Source of the DNA: Parasedimentitalea denitrificans
GTDB lineage: Bacteria; Pseudomonadota; Alphaproteobacteria; Rhodobacterales; Rhodobacteraceae
DNA length: 64,000 bases
Reading direction: 5' to 3'
Assembly (NCBI RefSeq): GCF_011813015.1
Contig: NZ_QHLQ01000016.1
Coordinates: 34,248-98,247 of the forward strand
Below, in pieces: positions 6,868 to 16,049 of the stretch (positions are counted from its first letter, which is position 1; every line of letters begins with the position of its first letter). The notes under the pieces were generated by a model that worked only from the letters and a program-made list of their open reading frames with translations, ran no database searches and was not told where the DNA came from. A program made the translations under genes and the position numbers.

Positions 6868-9800
6868 TCAAGGACGAGTAGCCCACGCAGCTAATATTGC
6901 CTCTGTCAGAGGGACAATCCGTCCAATGATTGCCGCTCGCGTGGCCGCGTCGTGCGTTTGATGTGCTTGCTCAGAGAGCCGTACAACCTGCTCGTGCTGT
7001 GCATCCGTTGGGTTGTATTCTGGCAAATTCATATGCTTGAACACATTCCCTACCTGAATCGACACATTGTGTGATTCAGTCCATTCCCTGACCATCGGTG
7101 CGTTTAACAGTGCACACAGAAAATACGCGGGCTCTGAGTCATCAAAAGCCGCGAAGTAGATCTTGTGGTCAGGAATGAACGGGCGCAATCCACCGCCTGG
7201 GATTAGTGCGGAGCCCGCCACCGCCGCATAAAACCTGGATGACATCTCCGGCCATACGACCTTCCAAGGTTGGAACGTATAGGGACCAACATTGTAGATT
7301 GCAAAATACGGAGCGCCTTGCATCTGGCGGCGATACGTCGAGCGTTTCTCCAAGAGCGGTTGATAGTGCGCAAACCAAGCACGCGTGCGATCCAGCGCCG
7401 GGTCATTCATTGCAAGGTCTGCTGCATCGTAGTCTTCACCATTGATGGCAGTGTTCGGAACGAATGTGAGAAACGGGTTCGCACCAGGCGCCGCAAACTT
7501 TAGATAGTAGGCTTCGAAATCGCCAGCCCCTTTGAGAAGAGGATAGAGAAGGTCGTTCTCCACCCAGGCAGTCCGAGCTGATCCGATGTCTTTACGGCCT
7601 GCCTCTGGTCGACTTTGCACCTCGATGAGGTTGCCGTTGTTGTTAAGCGGACGCACGAAATATACGCCATTTAGGTCCGCTGTAATACCCTTGCGTCCAG
7701 CTACCCAGTCACACTCGCCAGACAATGCTTGGAGGGCCGCATAGCGCCCAGGAGCGAGGACTGCCCACGGCGTCCCAACAGCTCCAACTGGAGCGGCTTC
7801 TTTTACTTCAATTTCAACGCGGTTCATTACTTCTGCCAATGGTGTCTCGGCTGGGATTGCACGCGTGCTACCCTCGGCTGCTGACCATTCTTCGTAAGGA
7901 ATTGGATAATCACCCGCTTGGCTGGCCTTATCAAAGACAACGACCGTTGTGTGATTGGTCGCGTCCTCAAATGGTTTCAGGTTTTTCATATCGTCAACCA
8001 AGCGTGGCACGAGGTGTTTGGAGACCTCGTTTTCCGGTTCGATTTGAAAAGTTCGAAAGCCTGCAGAAGACGGGTTTTTGAAGACGGTGCCAGTGATAAC
8101 AAATGTGAGGCGTCCCTCGTCGGAAAGCCACTTGTCCGCGGCGGTGTAAGTAATCATTGCTGAGATATCGAGCTCGTTACCGCCATGACGCTTCGTGCGT
8201 GAGAAAATGCCGTAGTGCTCGCAAGTCGGCTTCACACGTTCTCGATAAGCTTCTGGCAGCTTCGACCAGCGCACCCAAGGCGGGTTGCCAATGACATAAT
8301 CGAATCGCCCCGCACTCGCAGACCAAAAGAAGTTGCGGATAATCTTGAACCAAATCCCGTCCCATTGCATCTGGTGAAGTGCCAGAACCTGATCATATGT
8401 CGCTTTCAAGGGTGCGCACCAATTCACCATTTCTTCGGCGGTTGCCAGACCGCCTGCGACAAGGCGAGTGGAGCAAGCGTCGAAGTCTCGCATAGCATCA
8501 ACATCCCGACCCATCTGATCAAAGAATTGATCCATCCGATGACGGTCTCTGACAAGATCTACGGGAAGCGTGATTTTAAGTTGCGCGACTTTTGAACCGA
8601 TGCGATATTCCACAATATCTTCGCCAGGGCGGGGCTCGACGTTGGGCGCATAAATAGCGTCGGCAAGAAGAACCGGAATCTCAATGCGGTGCCCTGGTGA
8701 ATTTCGTAGGAGATCCGCAATCTCCATCAAATAGTTCACTCGCGCGGTCTGAACTGCGAGGGGATTAAGATCAAAGCCCCAAACCGCGTCAGTAATTCGA
8801 TTGAGCTTGTCGATTGCACTCCAGCCTTCAGCAGCGGCCTCAGCTTTGAGAACGCGGATTGCTGCAACAAGGAAAGAGCCCGACCCACAAGTTGGGTCCA
8901 GAATGCGCTTGTCGAGCCATGGCGCATTCTTTGCCCGGGTAATTGTGTGATCTACCAGCCAGTCGGGGGTGTAGTATTCACCAAGGCTCTGGCGGAGCCG
9001 CCCGGGGACAAGGCCCTGATAAAGGTCACGGAGGACGTCTCTTGAATGAGTCATTCGGTCAGAGCGATAGAGTGACAACGCGGTTAGTATCCGACGCAAT
9101 GGCGGCAGGATCTTCGCCGTAAAGTTTGGATCTCCAGCGACATCCAGGTGCCAGGAAAAAATAACTTCTTCGACGAACCCGAGAATACCAGCCTGGGTGA
9201 ATAAACCTGAGCCTTCGATATCGGTCTTCAGGCGCTGCAAGAGTTGCGCATCATTCGCTACAGCCGCCATTTCCTGGGCAGGCTGTTGCGCTGCGGTAAG
9301 AGCGTGCCCAGACACAATTTCTGCGGCGAGCAGCTTGATGATGAGTGAGTTATAGGTGTGAATCACAAAAAGGCGACCTGAGATAGAATAGACAGCCGGG
9401 CCATTCCAATTGAATGATAGTTCACGCTCGATCTCTTCTGCCTGAAGGACAGACATATCCGCTACTTGGCCGTACAAGGTCCTCCACTCTTCAAACAGCA
9501 TCTTAATTTTATTGTTGCCAGCTTCCGCAATGCTCACCGCGAGAGCATCGGCGAAGCCTTGCATTAGATCCCGGGCATTGCGCCCCCCGTGACCAAAGTC
9601 CCTCATCAAATTGTCACTGGAAATCTGTTTGCGAGTTTGGGCGGTGACAGCCTGAATGACCAGTTCGACCGCAAAGGGTGAAAAAGGGATCAGGTGCTGA
9701 GTTTGAATTTGGCCGCCAAATACTTGGGCAAAGCAAATATGATCGCCGTCGATGGCAATTCCGATGTAATCTTCTGTTTCTGCGTGTTCACTATTTGCAA

Positions 9801-10062
9801 TGCGCTGAATATACGGGAGGAGGCGCCTCTCCATTGCCTCGATGAAGCTTCTCGAATCCTTTCGGCCGCGGAAGAAGCCAGGCGCTTTAAACTCGATGAC
9901 AACGTTATTGTAACTGGAGTCTCTTCTTGCCCGCTCGGCGTCAAAGATCACTCCGGTGGCAGCTTCCAGGGCGCCAATCCATGCAACCCGAACTTCTTCT
10001 TCATTGACCCAAGGTCTTACTCGTCGATCTTGAATAGCTCGATACGCAATATCTACCGTCAT
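6868..10062 (-). CDS. Type IIG restriction enzyme-methyltransferase
   Basis: A protein of about 1064 residues (a start six codons upstream at 10080 is also possible). Near residue 56, NNVVIEFKAPG has the Glu-x-Lys of a PD-(D/E)XK nuclease. Near residue 387, LDPTCGSGSFLV is the SAM-binding motif I, and near 592 VIGNPPW is motif IV of N6-adenine methylases. The C-terminal third would carry target recognition. Nuclease, methylase and specificity in one chain is the type IIG (Eco57I-like) layout. It would modify host DNA and cut unmodified DNA. It lies at the tRNA-Phe end of the element as a stand-alone defence or addiction gene. Confidence 0.8.
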   Translation of the reverse strand: MTVDIAYRAIQDRRVRPWVNEEEVRVAWIGALEAATGVIFDAERARRDSSYNNVVIEFKAPGFFRGRKDSRSFIEAMERRLLPYIQRIANSEHAETEDYIGIAIDGDHICFAQVFGGQIQTQHLIPFSPFAVELVIQAVTAQTRKQISSDNLMRDFGHGGRNARDLMQGFADALAVSIAEAGNNKIKMLFEEWRTLYGQVADMSVLQAEEIERELSFNWNGPAVYSISGRLFVIHTYNSLIIKLLAAEIVSGHALTAAQQPAQEMAAVANDAQLLQRLKTDIEGSGLFTQAGILGFVEEVIFSWHLDVAGDPNFTAKILPPLRRILTALSLYRSDRMTHSRDVLRDLYQGLVPGRLRQSLGEYYTPDWLVDHTITRAKNAPWLDKRILDPTCGSGSFLVAAIRVLKAEAAAEGWSAIDKLNRITDAVWGFDLNPLAVQTARVNYLMEIADLLRNSPGHRIEIPVLLADAIYAPNVEPRPGEDIVEYRIGSKVAQLKITLPVDLVRDRHRMDQFFDQMGRDVDAMRDFDACSTRLVAGGLATAEEMVNWCAPLKATYDQVLALHQMQWDGIWFKIIRNFFWSASAGRFDYVIGNPPWVRWSKLPEAYRERVKPTCEHYGIFSRTKRHGGNELDISAMITYTAADKWLSDEGRLTFVITGTVFKNPSSAGFRTFQIEPENEVSKHLVPRLVDDMKNLKPFEDATNHTTVVVFDKASQAGDYPIPYEEWSAAEGSTRAIPAETPLAEVMNRVEIEVKEAAPVGAVGTPWAVLAPGRYAALQALSGECDWVAGRKGITADLNGVYFVRPLNNNGNLIEVQSRPEAGRKDIGSARTAWVENDLLYPLLKGAGDFEAYYLKFAAPGANPFLTFVPNTAINGEDYDAADLAMNDPALDRTRAWFAHYQPLLEKRSTYRRQMQGAPYFAIYNVGPYTFQPWKVVWPEMSSRFYAAVAGSALIPGGGLRPFIPDHKIYFAAFDDSEPAYFLCALLNAPMVREWTESHNVSIQVGNVFKHMNLPEYNPTDAQHEQVVRLSEQAHQTHDAATRAAIIGRIVPLTEAILAAWATRP

Positions 10063-10307
10063 TACTGCCCCACAGTTCAATCTTTTCCGGCACCTTATAG
10101 CTAAGTGTTAGCTGGGCCAAGACGCTTGGCAAGGATTGGAAGATGCTTGGGGAGCTCGCGCTTCCCCTCAGAGTTCACCTGCGCTTGTGAAGCATTTTGT
10201 GTAGCAAAATGTGGAGCAAGCCCCGGCATCCCTGCCGCCATCGAATTCCAAAATTCAAGCAAGCCGTTGAAAGGCAATAAAAAAAATATCTATACAACAT
10301 GAAGTAA

Positions 10308-10382
10308 TGGTGCCCAGGGGCGGAATCGAACCACCGACACGAGGATTTTCAATCCACTGCTCTACCCCTGAGCTACCCGGGC
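10308..10382 (-). tRNA. tRNA-Phe(GAA)
   Basis: A complete cloverleaf on the minus strand. The acceptor GCCCGGG (10376-10382) pairs with CCTGGGC, with one G-T pair. The anticodon loop reads GAA, the T-loop is GGTTCGATTCC, and CCA is encoded. Its 3' end points left into the mobile element, so it is the probable integration target. Confidence 0.95.
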
Positions 10383-10463
10383 ACGGGAAGGCTTGTCGCC
10401 TTGGGTGTGGGCGTTCTATGCCGTGTTCGCCACAGTGTCCAGAGCCTTTTTCGAAGAAAATTA

Positions 10464-10646
10464 CTAATGTTTAGTTTGCGGATTTCTTTCGACTTGTTCC
10501 AGTGCATTTTCAAGATCTTCAGGGTCCTGACTAGGCACTGCATATGCACCATTCAACCACTTCCCAAGGTCGATATCGGCACAGCGCTTGCTGCAAAACG
10601 GGCGGTAATCGACATTCGTCTCACCATCGCAAATTGGACAGCTCAT
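10464..10646 (-). CDS. yacG: YacG-type zinc-finger protein (DNA gyrase inhibitor family)
   Basis: The product has 60 residues. It carries the four-cysteine zinc knuckle CPIC...CSKRC, followed by ADIDLGKWL, the family signature. E. coli YacG binds GyrB and inhibits gyrase. The ATG overlaps the stop of the RNase E/G gene by four bases, making it the last gene of the maf-rng-yacG run. This order is usual in Rhodobacterales. The length is normal for the family. Confidence 0.9.
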   Translation of the reverse strand: MSCPICDGETNVDYRPFCSKRCADIDLGKWLNGAYAVPSQDPEDLENALEQVERNPQTKH

Positions 10647-11677
10647 GCCAGCACCTCATCCAAAATACCCGCTAGGGCCACACGTCCGCGTTTGCGCTGC
10701 AGCTCATAATGACCAAGTGGCGTCCAGCCCACTAGAATCGTTTCCTCAACGTCGGCACGGAACGACGCTCGAAGAGACGTTTCAAAGGCGCGGCGGTCCT
10801 TCTTTGGCATTGGGGCAAGGTCTAAAACAATTTGACCGCCCAAGCCCCGCACACGCAATGCACGCGGCAAGGCCTTGGCACAGGCCATATTCGCCTTAAC
10901 CCCCGCGGCCAACGAAACGTCAGACCCAGTGTTGACGTCCACAGCAACCAGTGCACGCGTCGGCTCTATATACAAAAAAGCACCACCGGACAGCGACACG
11001 TGAATGCCTCTCGCTGCCTCAAGCGCATCTAGAACGCCATGATGCTCAAAGCTCCCAGCCTCCCGCTCAACGTCTGCGGTTTCTGACCAATCCCGCCACG
11101 CCAGCAAATGCGGTGTATCGCCCTCCGTCAATGCCTGAGGTTCAAGCCCGTCATCCGACATAACGGCAGCAGCCATATCAGCCATAGCCGCGATATCCTC
11201 GGCGATATCATCAGAATCGACCCCAAGGCAGGCTGATCTGAGAATCAGCCCATGAGGGCTATCTCCCATAATCTCGTGGGCGATTTCCAACAGGCGGTCC
11301 CGTTCAGCCTCATCACGAATCGAGCGAGAAATGTTCAGGCCAGGCGCATCAGGCGTAACAATTGCATAGCGGCTCTTGAACAGAATTTTCTGAGTGACTG
11401 GAATAGCCTTGCCATCCTCGGCATATCCAGTGACCTGCACCAACAGCATCTGCCCCGGGGCCAGCCCTTTGACCTGTCGTAAAAAGGCAGGTCCGTCCGG
11501 AGTGCTCAGAAACATGCCCCCCTGCCCTTTAACCGGACGATCGGCACGGGCGCGATAAATCGTACCAGGTGTTGGCTGATCACTTTCGATCAGAATATCG
11601 TCCAACTTACCATTCACCATTAGCGCCGCAGCTTCGCGGCCTTTCAGGTGGTCGAGGATGATAGTACGGCCCTTCAT
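10643..11677 (-). CDS. rng: Ribonuclease E/G family protein, short form
   Basis: A 344-residue protein. It contains [12 protein letters not shown] and GQIVLDLAP, the segments that carry the two catalytic metal-binding aspartates of RNase E/G. An incomplete S1-like region lies near residues 30-90. The chain ends soon after the catalytic domain (GILDEVLA) and has no CxxC zinc-link, so it is shorter than RNase G of E. coli. It would process rRNA and decay mRNA. It is coupled to maf upstream and yacG downstream by four-base overlaps. Confidence 0.85.
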   Translation of the reverse strand: MKGRTIILDHLKGREAAALMVNGKLDDILIESDQPTPGTIYRARADRPVKGQGGMFLSTPDGPAFLRQVKGLAPGQMLLVQVTGYAEDGKAIPVTQKILFKSRYAIVTPDAPGLNISRSIRDEAERDRLLEIAHEIMGDSPHGLILRSACLGVDSDDIAEDIAAMADMAAAVMSDDGLEPQALTEGDTPHLLAWRDWSETADVEREAGSFEHHGVLDALEAARGIHVSLSGGAFLYIEPTRALVAVDVNTGSDVSLAAGVKANMACAKALPRALRVRGLGGQIVLDLAPMPKKDRRAFETSLRASFRADVEETILVGWTPLGHYELQRKRGRVALAGILDEVLA

Positions 11678-12255
11678 TCGGCGGCCTCCTTATGCAGTGG
11701 GTAACCCGCTGCCAGTAACATGTTTGAGGTTTCGGCCAGTGGAAGCCCAACAATGCCGGTGAACGAGCCACTGATCCAGGGTATAAGTGCGCCTGCAGGC
11801 CCCTGTATGCCATAGCCGCCCGCTTTGCCCTGCCAGTCATTGCTGGCAAGGTAAGTATTCAATTCCAAGTCTGACAGACGCTTCATCCGGACCTGAGACA
11901 CAACGTCCTTTTCCCACACCTTGTCACCACGTCGCAACGCAATCGCTGTAATAACCCGATGACGGCGTCCCGAAAGGGCCAGCAAAAACTCCGCAGCTTC
12001 ACCGGCATTTTCTGGCTTACCCAAAATACGGCGCCCTAGCGCCACAGTCGTATCCGCACAAAGTACCAGATCCTCACTTTCGGCCCGGACCGCCATCACC
12101 TTCTCACGTGCAATGCGATTGCAATAAGCCCGTGGCAGTTCAGATTTATGTGGCGTCTCGTCAATATCTGGTGCCCGCACATCATCCGGAGAAACCCCCA
12201 ATTGCGCCAATAGCTCCAGCCGCCGCGGACTACCTGATCCCAGAATGAATGCCAT
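11674..12255 (-). CDS. maf: Maf-family nucleotide pyrophosphatase
   Basis: A 193-residue protein beginning [16 protein letters not shown]. The SxSPRR motif binds the nucleotide in this family, and CADTTVALG holds the catalytic acidic residue. Maf proteins hydrolyse non-canonical or housekeeping nucleoside triphosphates to monophosphates. An in-frame extension to 12300 is less likely because family members begin at the GSxSPRR segment. The 3' end overlaps rng. Confidence 0.9.
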   Translation of the reverse strand: MAFILGSGSPRRLELLAQLGVSPDDVRAPDIDETPHKSELPRAYCNRIAREKVMAVRAESEDLVLCADTTVALGRRILGKPENAGEAAEFLLALSGRRHRVITAIALRRGDKVWEKDVVSQVRMKRLSDLELNTYLASNDWQGKAGGYGIQGPAGALIPWISGSFTGIVGLPLAETSNMLLAAGYPLHKEAAE

Positions 12256-12395
12256 TACCGGCCCTCTTCTCTCATTATGGGCCGGTCCCAAGGGAACCAA
12301 CCTAATAATAAACTACCAAACTAGGCAGCCGTTTTCTTAGTGTCGAAAGTACCTCCACCGGAGGCTTCGGTCTTGCGCAGCAAGGCCGAACAACA

Positions 12396-12421
12396 AAAGC
12401 CCGGCGAATTGGCCGGGCTTT
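12396..12421 (-). terminator. Terminator downstream of infA
   Basis: AAAGCCCGGC and GCCGGGCTTT form a perfect 10-bp stem with a six-base loop, 22 bp beyond the infA stop codon. The AAA/TTT edges supply the U-run on either strand. A second, imperfect hairpin (TTCGG...CCGAA) lies at about 12366-12390. Confidence 0.8.
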
Positions 12422-12442
12422 GGTCATCGATCAGGATCATGC

Positions 12443-12661
12443 TTACTTGAAGCGATAGTTGATCCGTCCTTTGGTCAGGTCGTAAGGTGTCATTTCCACC
12501 TGAACCTTGTCGCCAGCCAGAACACGGATGCGGTTCTTGCGCATCTTGCCTGCCGTATGTGCGATGATCTCATGGCCGTTTTCCAGCTCGACCCGAAACG
12601 TCGCATTGGGCAAGAGTTCCTTCACGACACCGGGAAATTCGAGCGTATCTTCCTTGGCCAT
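12443..12661 (-). CDS. infA: Translation initiation factor IF-1
   Basis: A 72-residue protein ([20 protein letters not shown]...), the standard length and sequence of IF-1, with the OB-fold motifs [19 protein letters not shown] and [11 protein letters not shown]. It binds the 30S A-site during initiation. It stands as its own unit, with a terminator directly downstream and about 250 bp of free DNA upstream. Confidence 0.97.
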   Translation of the reverse strand: MAKEDTLEFPGVVKELLPNATFRVELENGHEIIAHTAGKMRKNRIRVLAGDKVQVEMTPYDLTKGRINYRFK

Positions 12662-12913
12662 GTTATCTCCATTTTTGGTTACCCCCGCTCAGATGCGGGA
12701 CGTGCGCTTAAATGAGGGCTTTTTAGCAGGTTTTCAAGGGTGCAATCACTTCAGATGGCTAATTGTGACCGATTTCCCCCGATCAATTTGCTCCAAGGAT
12801 CTCAGAAGCAGGTTGTGCATAGTTTCGATGCATCCCTATACCTGTGAAAACGTCTCCCGGTCGGACTGATGAGACATCAGGTAAGCGTCACTGGAAAAGC
12901 ACGAAGATGACGG

Positions 12914-13369
12914 TTACGTCTGGGTCGGATCTCCCCAGCGCTCCGTCAGGTGCCGGATTATTTGATCACGGGTTTGGCGGTAACTGTCCAACTTGGCAGC
13001 CCGGCTTTCACCCTGCCCAGTTGGATCCATGATTGGCCAGTACTCCACATCGATATGAAAGAACCGGGTTAACTCCAACGCCTGATGTCGACTTGTTGGT
13101 GACAAAGCGACAACCAGATCAAATGACGATAGATCATCCCCCCAGCGCTCCATTTCATCAAACGACCGCGAGCGATGGCGTGACAGTTCGACCCCTATTT
13201 CCTGGCACACTGCAATGGAAAACCCATCAATCTCCATGTCTGTCTTAACCCCAGCCGACTGAACATAGGTGCCGGTGCCGTAGAATTTTTTCATGATTCC
13301 TTCGGCCATCGGTGAACGCACCGAATTGTGGTCACAACAAAACAAAACCGATTGAGGCAGCTCCTTCAA
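12914..13369 (-). CDS. Low-molecular-weight phosphatase / arsenate-reductase-like protein
   Basis: A 151-residue protein with the N-terminal P-loop CDHNSVRSP (the C-x5-R pattern of LMW protein tyrosine phosphatases) and MDPTGQGES near residue 124, where the family keeps its general-acid aspartate (usually DP). It starts four bases after the UPF0262 stop codon, so the two are cotranscribed. The substrate could be phosphotyrosine protein or arsenate; the motif does not decide. The same pair recurs next to infA and hisD in Rhodobacterales. Confidence 0.85.
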   Translation of the reverse strand: MKELPQSVLFCCDHNSVRSPMAEGIMKKFYGTGTYVQSAGVKTDMEIDGFSIAVCQEIGVELSRHRSRSFDEMERWGDDLSSFDLVVALSPTSRHQALELTRFFHIDVEYWPIMDPTGQGESRAAKLDSYRQTRDQIIRHLTERWGDPTQT

Positions 13370-13373
13370 CCCA

Positions 13374-13853
13374 TCAGCCTCCGAAATGCAGCACGCAGAT
13401 CAGGGTAAATAAGCGTCGAGCTGTATCCGTGTCGATCTCCGCTTTGCCCTCCAACCGCTCTTGCAGGACACGGCTGCCCTCATTGTGGATACCGCGGCGT
13501 GCCATGTCGATCGTTTCAATCTGACTCGGCGGCAGGGTTTTGACTGCTGTGAAATAGCTCTCGCATATCTGATAGTAATCTTTGACCACCTGCCGGAACG
13601 GCGACAGCGAAAGGTGGAACTCAGCCGCCTTCCCACCGCCTTCGGTTTCCACATCAAACACCAAACGCCTGTCACGGATGGCCAACCCCAAATGATATGG
13701 CCCCTGCGGAACAACGCGATTTTCACGTGGCGGCAACCGAAATGAATTCTCTTCAATCAGATCAAAGATCGCAACCTTGCGCTCCTGCTCGATCTCTGGC
13801 GTCGGCGGCGGCAGGTTGCGGTCGTCCAATTCGATTTGGCAAATGCGATTCAT
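13374..13853 (-). CDS. UPF0262 family protein
   Basis: A 159-residue protein beginning MNRICQIELDDRN, with the conserved PYHLGLAIRDRRLVFDV and DYYQICESYF stretches of UPF0262. The family has no known biochemical function. It is found in alphaproteobacteria between hisD and the phosphatase-like gene, as here. The start at 13853 is chosen because family members begin at the MNRI segment; longer in-frame extensions are unconserved in character. Confidence 0.85.
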   Translation of the reverse strand: MNRICQIELDDRNLPPPTPEIEQERKVAIFDLIEENSFRLPPRENRVVPQGPYHLGLAIRDRRLVFDVETEGGGKAAEFHLSLSPFRQVVKDYYQICESYFTAVKTLPPSQIETIDMARRGIHNEGSRVLQERLEGKAEIDTDTARRLFTLICVLHFGG

Positions 13854-14208
13854 TGTCTTTGGTCTCACTGCACGTATGCGTTTTCTTAGGGGTATCGCAA
13901 CCCGTAGGCTGGGGCAATGCATCGCTTTGATCGCTGCCATTCAATATACCGCTCCGATTTTCGGCAATCTACCATCAAAAAAGTAATCATGCCTCCGGCG
14001 GGGATATTTTTAGCCAGATGGAGTAAGGAATCCTTAACCATAGGGCCCGAGCCTGTTTGCGCGGTACAGGCGGGGACGCCGATGACCGCGCCAAATGAAG
14101 CTTCCCGGCCAGCCCCGGGAAGCGGATCCCCGGCTTCATCTGGCTTGAAATATCCCGGGGTGAATTGGCCGCAGGCCAAGAGGGGCAGCGCCCTTGCCTG
14201 CTCCTACC
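13854..14208. other. Intergenic stretch with hisD-side hairpins
   Basis: No gene is seen. CTTCCCGG/CCGGGAAG (14101-14122) and a weaker GGGGC-AGC-GCCCT hairpin near 14181-14195 lie downstream of hisD on the minus strand and may end its transcript. The remainder should hold the promoter of the UPF0262 gene. Confidence 0.5.
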
Positions 14209-15510
14209 CTAGTCGTTCAGCGCGTCGAGCCGAGCACGAACAGACAATCCATGCGCTTGCAAGCTTTCGCTAATTGCCAGAGTTTCGGCTGCTGGCCCAA
14301 TGGCGCGCAGCGCGGATGGGGTCATTTGGCTAAGCGTAGTCCGCTTTAGAAAATCCATAACCGACAACCCAGAAGAAAACCGGGCTGAACGGGCGGTTGG
14401 GAGCACATGATTGGGGCCGCCGACATAGTCGCCGATGGCCTCAGGCGTATACTGCCCCAGAAAAATGGCTCCTGCATGAACTGTCTTAAGGCTCAACGCC
14501 TCTGGGTCAGCAACGCACAACTCCAGATGTTCTGGCGCAATGCGATTAGACAGCTCCGCTGCTTGATCCATGTCAGTGACGGCAATCACCGCTCCGTAGT
14601 CGCGCCAGCTTGGTACCGCGATGGCACGTCGCTCCAAAGTCTCTAGCCGCTTTTCCACGGCACTTGCCACTTCACGACCGAATTCAGCGTCATCCGTAAT
14701 TAAAATGGATTGCGCACTTTCATCGTGCTCAGCTTGGCTAAGCAAGTCCAAAGCAATCCAATCCGGGTTGTTGTCTTTGTCGGCAATCACCAGAATTTCT
14801 GATGGGCCCGCAATCATATCGATTCCAACCTTGCCAAAGACCCGCCGCTTAGCTGCGGCAACAAAAGCATTGCCGGGACCTGTAATTTTATCAACAGGAA
14901 CAATAGACTCGGTACCATAGGCCAGCGCCGCAATGGCCTGAGCACCGCCAATGCGGTAAATTTCGTCCACTCCGGCGATGCGGGCAGCCAGCAACACCAG
15001 TGGATTGATTTTCCCATGTGGTGTCGGCACAGTAATCGCCAATCTCTGAACACCCGCGACCTTGGCAGGAATAGCATTCATCAACACTGACGATGGATAA
15101 GTAGCCAGACCGCCAGGCACATATAGGCCCGCCGCAGAAACCGCAGACCAACGCCAACCAAGAGTTGCCCCTGTCGTGTCTGTCCAACTCTCATCTTTGG
15201 GCATCTGGCGGTCATGGTAGGATCGGATTCGCTCGGCGGCTAATTCCAGTGCGACGCGGTCTGTCTCGCTCACCTCGGCAATCGCATCGTCAATTTCGTC
15301 ACTTGAAAAAGCAAGCCGATCCGATGTCAGTTCCAGATTGTCAAACTTGGCGGTCAGCTCAAGCACTGCCGCATCACCCCTGTTGCGCACATCCGCGATG
15401 ATGTCGGCAACCACAGCGTCCACGTCTGGGCTGTCCTCGCGCTTGGCTCCTAGCAGAGCTGCAAAGGCTTCCTCGAAATCATCAGCGGTCGTATCCAGAA
15501 ACTGCGGCAT
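14209..15510 (-). CDS. hisD: Histidinol dehydrogenase
   Basis: A 433-residue protein of standard length. It has the conserved stretches SVLMNAIPAKVAGV, GPGNAFVAAAKR, MIAGPSEILVIAD, LLSQAEHDESAQ (zinc ligands Gln and His) and IAPEHLEL (catalytic Glu-His). It performs the last two NAD-dependent oxidations of histidine biosynthesis. It follows the DUF2948 gene on the same strand after a 62-bp gap. Confidence 0.97.
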   Translation of the reverse strand: MPQFLDTTADDFEEAFAALLGAKREDSPDVDAVVADIIADVRNRGDAAVLELTAKFDNLELTSDRLAFSSDEIDDAIAEVSETDRVALELAAERIRSYHDRQMPKDESWTDTTGATLGWRWSAVSAAGLYVPGGLATYPSSVLMNAIPAKVAGVQRLAITVPTPHGKINPLVLLAARIAGVDEIYRIGGAQAIAALAYGTESIVPVDKITGPGNAFVAAAKRRVFGKVGIDMIAGPSEILVIADKDNNPDWIALDLLSQAEHDESAQSILITDDAEFGREVASAVEKRLETLERRAIAVPSWRDYGAVIAVTDMDQAAELSNRIAPEHLELCVADPEALSLKTVHAGAIFLGQYTPEAIGDYVGGPNHVLPTARSARFSSGLSVMDFLKRTTLSQMTPSALRAIGPAAETLAISESLQAHGLSVRARLDALND

Positions 15511-15572
15511 CGGGTTCTCCTTTTGGCGCTAGATAGCCGCGCATGCGCACAGGCTCAAGCAAATAGCCCCGG

Positions 15573-16049
15573 CTAGTCGCCGTGCCCCGGAGCCTTGCCA
15601 GAAGGTGCCTGATATGGGCGGGTGACATCTCGCAGAGAAATCTCAAGCGCCTCTACCGACAGACGCAGCACACCGTCACCGGCTAGGGTCAGCAATACAT
15701 GACCTGCACCGTCTTCTCCTGGCTCAAAACTTACTTCGAGCAACGAAAGGATCACATCACGGTCACCGCGATCGACCCCCTGCGAGGCCACCGACAACAC
15801 ATTGTCGATGACCAATAGCGATTGCACCCGCTCATAAGCGCGCCCACGGGTCTTGGCGGTGTCGCTGTCTTCCCAACGAAAACGGTTCAGCAGCAAGGCA
15901 AAGCGAAATTGCTTTGCCTGCCACCGCATCTCGGTTACCGGAAATACCGCATCCTGCGTCAGGGATGATATGACTTGCAGGTCTTCACTCGACAAGGCGC
16001 CAAGGTTCAACGGCGCTTCGCCACCTTCTTCAAATGTTGCGTCGACCAT
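15573..16049 (-). CDS. DUF2948 family protein
   Basis: A 158-residue protein containing DLQVISSLTQDAVFPVTEM and FRFALLLNRFRWED, typical of DUF2948. The family is of unknown function and largely alphaproteobacterial. Its ATG overlaps the murA stop codon by one base, so it is translated from the murA message. Position and sequence support the family call; a role in envelope synthesis would be a guess from the neighbour only. Confidence 0.85.
   Translation of the reverse strand: MVDATFEEGGEAPLNLGALSSEDLQVISSLTQDAVFPVTEMRWQAKQFRFALLLNRFRWEDSDTAKTRGRAYERVQSLLVIDNVLSVASQGVDRGDRDVILSLLEVSFEPGEDGAGHVLLTLAGDGVLRLSVEALEISLRDVTRPYQAPSGKAPGHGD

Larger units (their letters stand above)
1..10307. mobile_element. 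Right part of an integrated mobilizable element at tRNA-Phe (inferred)
   Basis: The segment between the window edge and the 3' end of tRNA-Phe holds plasmid-type genes: a primase-like Rep, iteron-like repeats, a KfrA-like protein, a MobA/MobL relaxase with an oriT candidate, a TraD/MobC-like protein and a type IIG restriction enzyme. Core housekeeping genes begin on the other side of the tRNA. tRNA 3' ends are common integration sites, so an integrative mobilizable element fits. No integrase and no second copy of the tRNA end lie inside the window, so the left boundary is not visible and the insertion site is an inference. Confidence 0.5.

Noticed and set aside
6868..10062. BREX PglX methylase
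   Set aside because: The chain has its own nuclease motif, and no brxA/B/C, pglZ or brxL genes are near. Type IIG is simpler.
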